Origin: Fulvivirgaceae bacterium JP3-4
Lineage (GTDB): Bacteria; Bacteroidota; Bacteroidia; Cytophagales; Cyclobacteriaceae
Direction of reading: 5' to 3'
Assembly (NCBI GenBank): GCA_029309925.1
Contig: JARKND010000001.1
Span: 1,302,001 to 1,366,000, forward strand
DNA: 64,000 bases
Part shown: positions 1-9,200 of the stretch, piece after piece
Layout of the letters: every line of letters starts with the position of its first letter
Numbering within the stretch: position 1 is the stretch's first letter
Translations under genes and position numbers: made by a program
Notes under the pieces: model-generated
What the model was told of the DNA's origin: nothing
Databases searched by the model: none
What the model saw: only the letters and a program-made list of their open reading frames with translations

Positions 1-53
1 AACGTAAGGGTCATCAATGCGAGCCAAGTCTCCGCCTTCAGGAAGATTTCCAT
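1..53 (-). CDS. TerC-like integral membrane protein, N-terminal fragment
   Basis: An ATG at 53 (minus strand) opens a frame that runs off the left edge and reads MEIFLKAETWLALMTLT. This matches the usual start of TerC-family membrane proteins, whose first helix begins with a M-E-x-x-L...W-x-x-L-x-T-L-T pattern before the conserved LGIDN motif, which would lie outside the window. TerC proteins are multi-pass inner-membrane proteins linked to metal ion export or tellurite resistance. Only 17 codons are visible, so the assignment is from family knowledge, not from a catalytic motif. A second open frame over the same bases lacks a start codon. Confidence 0.5.
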   Translation of the reverse strand, partial: MEIFLKAETWLALMTLT

Positions 54-246
54 GCGTAGGGTTTAAAGGGTTGTTTGGTGGTTAAAAATAACTGAACTAC
101 GCCTCTCCTCCAAAGAGGGGTGATGGAATAAAATCAGCTTTTTTGGGCCCATAATTATTTGATATAAACCGTAAAATACATGGTTTCTTTCCCAATTCAA
201 ACCTCCCAGATGAATGTGAGATCATCGTGAAGCACGTTGAAACAAT

Positions 247-279
247 CAAAAAAAAGGCTACCAAAACCTGATAGCCTTT
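247..279 (-). terminator. Rho-independent terminator of the giant surface-protein gene
   Basis: On the minus strand, AAAGGCTA and TAGCCTTT (arms 253-260 and 272-279) form an 8-bp stem around an 11-nt loop, followed by a run of eight T. It begins 18 bases after the stop codon of the giant gene and probably ends the six-gene minus-strand block. The remaining 54-246 stretch holds only a short CCTCT/AGAGG hairpin near 102-117 and no gene. Confidence 0.85.
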
Positions 280-296
280 CCCTGAGCAACCGCCCG

Positions 297-3200
297 TTAT
301 CGTTCATGTAATACCATCACCTTCCGTGATAGTATACCTTTTGCCGTTTCAATTTGCATTAGGTAAACTCCGCCTGCGTGTGAACTTGTATCGATCATCT
401 TTTTACGTTCGCCCTTTTCGAACACCATGTGCGTCACCACTTTTCCAACCTGGTCGAACATTCTCAGTTTGGCTCCATCAGTAACACCTGCCGGCAATTC
501 AACGATCATCTCGCGGTCGGCTGGTAGCGGGTAGACATTAAAGCCTTCGGCAAGGTCTTCCACACCCGTGTTTACCGTAGGCTCCGGAATGTTCGAGCTT
601 ACTGCAGCCTGCAGCAGTGATCCGTTCTTCAGCGACTGGACAAATACAACAACTGCCATCTGAGTCTTGTCTGAAATAAAGCGCAGGTCATCTTCTACTG
701 AGAAGGTCTGCGACTGTCCGCTGGTAAGTGCTGTCAACGGCTGGCCCGCAGCGTTAGGCAGTAACTTTCTTAGAACAAATTCTTCCGTTCCCACGGCCCT
801 GTCCACAAGTGCGATGTGGATAAAAGGTTCGAGTGCCGGATCGATCACTGTGTTTCCTTCGACCGTAATTGCTCCCGTCACGCGGAACAGTTGTGTGTCA
901 GGATTTGTACCCGGAGGGTTGATCGTGATCTGCAACGGAGCGACCACCAGCGACTGTTCCCCAAAGATCTCGCTTGCAGTGGTAGACGTATTGAAAGGAC
1001 CGACATATCGCCCATCCACATAGCCTGCAAGGGGTGCGGTTACACCGTAGAAGGCTGCACGGGCATTTGGATCGATGCGGTTCACTTCATTGATCGCATC
1101 TGTTCCACCGATACTTGTATGGTACTGAAGTCGAACAAGCTCGTCACCCGTGAGATCACTTCTGAATGCGCGGAATCCGGTATTGTTCGCAGTGGCTGCC
1201 GGAGCACTCATGTTCGTAAAGTTCTCTACAAGAATGGTGCGATTTCGTGTTTTGATCGAGAAGTCGTCAAACGCAAAGCCGTCAAGTGTCCTGTCGGTCG
1301 GGTTGTCACCGTTGGAACCAAAAACAAAACGGAACATCACTTTCGGATAAGAGCGTATAGCGTCCAGGTTGATTCGTCCCTCAGTCCAGCCTGCCGTATT
1401 GGTTGCAGTTTTCGTATCACCTGTCCATCCGAACTGGTTCAGGTTCTGGCCGATATCAGCGGCTTCAGACAGCCCGATGATACGGTCACCATTGTACCAG
1501 TTTTTGCCGCCTACGAGATTTCCAAGTGGTGTCCAACTAGCTCCATCATCCGTTGAGACTTCCAGGTATGCTCCGTCATTTCTCGAATCGGAATTACTCC
1601 AGTAATTTACACTCAACACGGGGCGGGGAATCATCCTCATGTCCACGCATGGTCCATACACAACCGATCGCTCATTGTTGCGATAACCTGTAGTTGTATT
1701 GGCTCGGGTATACCAGGCCTTGCCTCCACTTGCTGCAGCGTTTATGGTCGGACCCGATGGCGCTCCCCACTGCCAGCTTGTGAAATCGGATTCTCTGTCA
1801 CCCTGAGGGTTTATAATCACACCCTGAGTTACCCATCCATGGCCCTCAATCACTGCATCTTCAAAGTCTTCGCCATACGAATTTCCCTTGTTGTATGGCA
1901 GAATGGACGTCTTGCGCGTAATCTCACCAACGCATCCAAGGTCAGTGGTAACTGTAAGTTTGACATTGTAGCTGTTGACGTCTGTAAATGTATGGGTAAC
2001 ATTCGCGCCAGTCGCAAAATTAGCGCTGGAGGAAGCATCATCACCAAAGGTCCAGTTGTACGAAGCGTTAAATCCAGGCAAGTCGGGTGTTGAACCTGTG
2101 TATACGAATCGCGTCACGTCTTCATAGCAAATTCTGTCAACGGTAAAATCAGGTTCAGGCACTAGTCCGGTTCGTAGCGTTTTCTGAACCGAAGCTTCGC
2201 AATTTTTTGAAGAAACTGCAGTCAGGGTGACTGTATAGTTGCTGACGGCAGAGTACTTGTGAAACGGATTCTGGAATGTATTCTTTGTTTTTTCCTGGTG
2301 AGTTCCATCTGGAATCGGGCCGCTTCCCGGGATCAGTTCATCTGTATCACCGAAGCGCCATCCCCATTTTTCAATCGTCTGACCCGGTGCGATCTGCGAA
2401 GCATCGGTGAAAATCACCCCCTCTCCAACGGTCAGACAGAAGTTGCTCATGGTAAAATTAGGAACTGGTAATGGGTTCACAATCACGGTAGCCTGTGCTG
2501 CCGGAATATTGCTTTCGCAGCTATTCACCACCTGCGTTGCGTAGAACACGCGCTGCGTGGCAGTGGTATTGGAAACGCCTGACGAGAAATCGCTGCCTGT
2601 AGCGCCTGAGCCAATGTTTGTTGTCAATCCTGCATCGCTATACCATCGGATGGTACTGCCTGGAGCACCGTTGGCGACCAGTGGATTAATTGTTCCACCG
2701 ACACAGTATTCCGGCACAGGGCTGATGGTTGGAGAATTTGGAACTGCTTTTACCGTTATACGCACAACATCTGTTCCCGCGGGGCACGGACCGGTTGATC
2801 CGGTTCCGTCAGGATCGTTTGTAGTGAAGATGAGATCAATATCTCCTCCGTTGGGTTCCGTTCCTGATAGGTTGTATTGCGTGGCGAGGTTGTTGGCATT
2901 CGTGAATGCGGATGGTCCTGTTCCTCCTGACCAGCTGCCAGACGAAGCCGAGCCGATGAGCGTGGCTGATATATTGATCGCCTCATCCGCACACAACACC
3001 TGGTCAGGACCGGCATTGACTTCCGGTCTTTGATTGATTGTCACATCAACCTGGTCGGAAGCTGCAAGGCAAGGGCCCGATGGTCCGTCAGGGTCATCAG
3101 AGGTCAATGTCATCGTTACGACCGCACCGGTCGCCAATTCCCCAGGGATAGAATTGTACCGCGCGATGAGCGATGCAGGGTTATCAACGGAGCCTTGACC

Positions 3201-6200
3201 GTTCTCCGTCCAGGTCGTGTTATTTGCAGATCCGCTTCGCGATCCCGACAATTGAATCTGATCACCAGCGCAAACTGTGAAGTCCGCTCCGGCATCTACG
3301 ATTGGACCCGGGTTGATCGTCACCAGCACATCATCGAATTGCGCATCACATGGTCCGGCCGGGTCATCTGTTGTGAGGCGTATGTTGATGGCGCCAAATG
3401 CGATATCTCCTGCAGAAGGAATATACTTGATAGCCGTTCCGAACGCATAATTTGTCGCGTTACCGTTGTCCTGAAAATCTCCGGTTCCGGGACCTGCTGT
3501 CAAACTCCACAAGGCAGAAGATGCCGTTGCACCGAATCCAGCACCAGCGAGATTCGACAGCTGCAGGTTTGCACCTTCACAAATCGTAAAATCTGCACCG
3601 GCACTAACCGTTGGCTTTGGTTGGATAATTAATTGAACATTATCGGATTGCGCAGTGCATGGGCCAACCGGATCATCAGTAGTAAGCGAGAAAACAATAG
3701 TGGCACCTGTTGATAATTCTCCAGCCGTAGGAATATATTCTGTACTTAGAGAAGCTGGCGTGTAAGTGCCACCAACTGTTCCGCCAGATACCTTGTTCCA
3801 TGTTGAGCTCGATGCTCCGCCTGAGGTTGTACCAGACAGGAATATCTTGTCAGAAGCACAGGCCTGGATATCTGGTCCGGCTGATACTACAGGAATCGGA
3901 TTTATTCTCAACGAAATGTTAACAACATCTATCGGACAGTTGTTATTAGCATCCACTGATGAAGGCAATGCAGATGACAGACGCAGGACCACTTCGCCAG
4001 CGTCTTTTTCTGCCTGGCTTGGTACATAGTTCTGAGCAGCACCAAACGCGGTGTTTGGATTACTGTTTACATCAACAAACTGACCAGTGCCAGGTGTTGA
4101 CACGACACTCCATGTACCAGTGGAAACGGCTCCTGTAATTGTCGGGGACAACGAAATGAGCGACAACACATCATTTGAGCAAATGGTAACGCTGGTTATA
4201 GCAGCATTCGCGTCCGCAGGTTGTTTGATTTCAATTGTGACAGCTTCGCCATCACTCTGACAACCGTTAACAACGCGTGTCACAAAAAAGTCACTGATGC
4301 CAACAATATTGTTATTTAGTTCAAGGTTACTTGGCGCATAGTTTACAGAGTTGATTTTTACGGGTGCGGTGAGTGCCGCATCAGAGTACCAGTTGTAGGT
4401 AACGCTTCCCGGAGTAGGAGCAGGTCCTGACACCGTGAAAGCCGTGATCGTGCTGCCCTGGCAGAAATATAAATCCTTGTTCGGAGAAATCGTACCTGCA
4501 GCTATGTATGCACTCGATGAAAGTACTTTAGGGGGTTTCGGATTGATTGTGACCACCTTCGCATATTGATTTGTGCACGAAGTGCCTTCGTCACGGTACT
4601 TGTAGTTGATCTGTATCTGCACCGGATTCACGCTTGCACCGAGTGCACTGGCCGGGTTAAACTCTGATGTCGAGGAGTTAACACCGGGAGCCGGGGTAAG
4701 TGGCGCGCCTACCGCAGAACTGAAGAACTCGTCAAAGCCGTTTGATTTTTTAGCAGGCGATCCGACAAGCGTAAATTGTGCATCGTATCCGCAATATGCG
4801 TCAGCAAGATTTGTGATCGTTGGATTAGGCGGGAAGAACACTCGTGTAAATTCCCAGTTATACGCAGATGCAGTAGGGTTGTCCGCTGCCGCAGCAAGCT
4901 TGATTCTGTACCCAACATACACACCTCCAAAAACACTTACTACAGAACTGAATGATGCCGGATTAAACGTTGTCGTTGTCGGTCCCCCCAGGAAGAACCA
5001 TCCACTGTTCCAGTAAACGAAATCCTGGAGGACATAGCCGGAAGGAATAAATCCTCCTGCAACGCTCAGTGTGCCTGACGCACTTCCGTTCAAACAATAC
5101 TGTGGCGCAAGGCCGATAATGGAAGACTGGTATACTTCAAAAGTTTTTGTGGCTGTACTCTTACAATTCGGAGACGCTGGCGCTGTGTAGGTGTAAGTCA
5201 CTACATAGTTGCTGCCCTGGCCTACGAGGTTAGGATAGAACCGGTAAATATTATCGCTTCCTTTAACAACACCAGGGCCGGAGAATACACCACCGGTGAA
5301 CGAGGCATCAGCCACCAGAATAATTGGTTGTGATGTCGCGCTGAAGCGTGTCTCCGAAGGATCCACCGCAGTTTGACCAGGTGATTCATCCACCGTAAAG
5401 CTGAAGGTTGATGCCTGCACTGCAGAGAGCGTTCCGTGAGGCTCACCATCGGTTTCACTGTTGAGCACCTGTGATGCTGTTCCACCCAGTCTTAGAATCG
5501 GCAGATTGGAGACGGTTGTAAGACCGGTGTATTTTACCTGTAAGCCAGTAATTGTGATCTGATCAAATTCGTTTGTTCCTGTTACGCTGTAGGTAAAGCG
5601 CATGATGTTGGCAGCAGGATAGGAGATCGCTCCGAAGCCCGTGATGTTGTCCGGGTTTGTGCTGGTCTCAGAAATAGTTGGCGTAACTGCAGTGTTGAAT
5701 TCGAAATCACCCGGAAGAATGATCGAGTAGGTAACGTTTGAACCTGCACCAAAGTCAGCCGGGTCAGTTTCGGTCAATACGATATTGGTCAGGGGCTGAT
5801 ACGCGCCCTGGAAGCAAAATGCCTGGTTGGCAGGGCCTGTGATATCCACACCCAGCGATTCTACTATTACTACAAGGTCTTCATCAGGAAGCGAACCTTC
5901 GTGGTTTGCACGGATGGTGTAAGTGCCCGCTGGTGAGAGTGTCACGGTAGACCATGTTACCGCACCGTTGACAAACGATCTTGTATCGGTATCAGCGCCT
6001 GCACTGAATGTACCGCCACCAGCAACACGTGAGATCTGCACTTCAGTTGTACCCGTGGAGTTTACATCGAGGTCAATGTTGCCATTAACGTCTGTGGCAT
6101 TAACGGTAAAACCAAAAGGTGTTGACGGACTTACTGAGGCGGTTACGTTGTTGAACCTCATCTCAGTCGCATCCACATCGATAACGTTCAGTGCTCCGTC

Positions 6201-9200
6201 TGATACAAACGAACTGAACGCTGCCAGCCTGGATTTTGTATTATCGACAGTCACGCCTGTTATCGTTGCCTGAATCGCCACTTTATCAATCACCGTGGCT
6301 TTGAATGTCGTCCGTATTCTGAGGTCTTCAAAAGTATTATCAGTGATTGCAAATGGTCCGCTGAACACAAGGTTCACACTGGCCGCAGCTGCGACTTCGG
6401 CAAGTCTGTTATCGTTGTCATCAAAAATTGCGATGGTCGCAAGACTGGCGAAATGGTTGAGTGTAAGTGTTACACCGGTAACATCCGTGTTCAGGTTATC
6501 TGTATCGTTGTCCGTTATCCGGATTGTGACAATGTTGTCGGTATTGGCGACTGTCAGAGCCGAAGTAGCTGTGTGCGCATTGTATTCTGCGAGATCGTAG
6601 GTTGTCTCTTCACTCGCATTCACCTTTGCCACCGTAGTCGCGGCCGATTGTGAGAAGCTGATATTCCGGTTAATGGAAAGCGCAGTCTTGTTTCCGGAAG
6701 CAAAGACAATGTTTGCATCCGTAGTCGAAATGTTGGCGACTGCCGTAGTCGTTGTGAGGTTGGCAGCAACATCAGCAACGAGGTAATAGTAGTATGTCGT
6801 TCCCGAATTCAGGGTCGCATTTATTCCTGTAAAGCTGGCGGATGCGTTTGTAGCTACCAGTCCACCTACGATGCCTGGTGTTGTTGTAGAAAACAATCTG
6901 AAGTTCGACAATTTCGCGGCTGTCGCGGTCAGCGTGAAAGCGATTGAGTTCAGCGTTTGCGTTCCTGTTGTGTTTACCTGGAAGCCTGCAAGTACTGCGT
7001 TTGTTGATCCGGCCTCCAATGGCAATACCGTAACGGGTGCGCCTGTCACTTCAAGTATTGTTGCGAGGAGTTCGGTAATATCAATGGCATTGCTGAATGA
7101 ACCAAAAGCTTCTTTAAATCCAGGGGTGATGGAGACGTTGGCTGGCAGCATGCTGATGGTAAAATCATTCGCAGAATTAACCGTGCTTCTGATGTCGGCC
7201 TGCAGTGTAAACGTTGTGGCATTCGTCACATCAACTGCAGTAAAACCGGAAACTGTAAGCTGCGTGCCGCCCAGGTTCAGCGTGTACAGTTCAACGCCTG
7301 CTATATTCACACCGTTGACAAGCAGCTCGAAGTTTTCGAGGATGTTCGTAACGTCAGTGCTGAAATTGAAAACGATCGGAGAGCTCAATGACTGCGTTCC
7401 GTTTGAATTTACAGAGAAGGAAAGGAGATCAAGATTGTCCTGGTCTCCGACAGCCGTGGCGGCATCAGCAAGTTGCGTGAAGTCAGCTTCGAGTGCTGTG
7501 ACATCCACACTGTTTGAGAATGTGCCGAATGCCTCGACAAATCCAGCGCTGATCGCAATGCCTGCGGGAGCGATGTTCACCGTGAAGTCACTTGCTGACG
7601 TTGCCGTTGCGCGAATATCTGCGACAAGTGTAATGTCAGTGGAGTTTGTGACGTCAATCGCGGTGAAGCCAGTGACGGTGAGTTGATTTCCCCCGATGTT
7701 CAACGTATATATTTCAACACCCGGAACGTTAACCCCGCCAACCTGAAGATCAAAGTTTTCAAGGATGGCTGAAACGTTTGTATTGAACGTGAAGACCAGC
7801 GGGCTGTTGATACTTTGGGTTCCGTTTGAGTTGACATTGAAAGCAAGGATGTTCACATCATCCTGATCGCCAAGCGCAGTGGTTGTTGCTGCATTTTGAG
7901 TAAAGTCTGCTGAAAGACTTGTGACGTCAACTGTGTTTGAGAACGTGCCGAATGCCTCAGCAACTCCCGGGCTGATTGTTACGCCCGCAGCTGCCAGATT
8001 CACTGTAAAATCATTGGTGGAAAGAACGAGAGGTCTGATGTCTGCATGGAGACTGATATCCGTTGAATTGGTAACATCGATCGCGGTGAAGGCTGATACC
8101 GTCAGGGTCGTGCCGGCACCGGAAAGGTTGTACAGCTCAACGCCCCCAACATTAACGCCATTTACACGGAGATCGAAATTTTCAAGGATATTGGTAACGT
8201 CAGTGTTGAAGGTGAATACAAGCGGAGTGTTAATCGACTGTGTACCATTGGAGTTTACGTTGAAGCTGAGCAGTGTTACTCCACTTTCATCGCCAACCGC
8301 AGTAGCAGCATCTGCATTTTGCGTGAAGTCAGCTTCGAGTGCTGTGACATCCACACTATTGTTGAAAGTAAATGTCTCAACACCACCGGTACTTGGCGTG
8401 ACTCCGGTATTCGCCAGTGTTGCGGTAAAGTCACTTGCCGATGTTGCCGATTCCTTAATGTCGGCCAGCAGGCTGAAGTTCGTAAGGTTAGTCACATCGA
8501 CACCCGTGAAGGCCGCAACGGTAAGTTGTGTACCCGCCCCGTTTAAGGTATAAGTTTCCACGCCACCGATATTTACGCCATTTACCTGCAGGTCGAAGTT
8601 TTCGAGAATGTTAGTAACGTCTGTATTGAAAGTAAATACGAGCGGGGTGTTGATCGATTGCGTTCCATTTGAGTTTGCAGAGAACGAAAGTATAGCAACA
8701 TCGTCATCGCCACCACTCGCAGTTGCTGCCGCAGCCACCTGCGTAAAGTCGATTTCGAGGGCGGTTACGTCAACGGAGTTGCTGAACGTTCCAAACGCTT
8801 CGACCGTTCCGACATCCACCGCTACACCACCTGCAGCGAGATTGATCGTAAAATCGTTGGCGGAGGTTGCACCTGCCTTGATATCCGCCAGGAGCGAGAA
8901 GTCTGTTGAGTTCGTTACATCAACAGCTGTGAAAGCCGCGATTGTCAATTGTGTTCCCGCGCCATTCAGCGTGTAGGTTTCGCTGCCTGCGATGTTTACC
9001 CCATTGACGCGCAGGTCAAAATTTTCAAGGATATTAGTAACGTCAACGTTGAATGTCAGCACGAGCGGGGTGCTGATCGACTGAATGCCATTCGAGTTTA
9101 CATTGAACGCCAGAAGGTTTACATCTTGCGTGGTGGCAGCTGCTACTCCATCATCAGCGCTTTGGGTAAAATCAGCAGTAGAAGCTGATACGTCAACACT

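Noticed and set aside
1-80. Open frame reading THGNLPEGGDLARIDDPYV on the minus strand
   Set aside because: It looks protein-like but has a stop just upstream and no start codon; the neighbouring frame gives a proper TerC-type start at 53.
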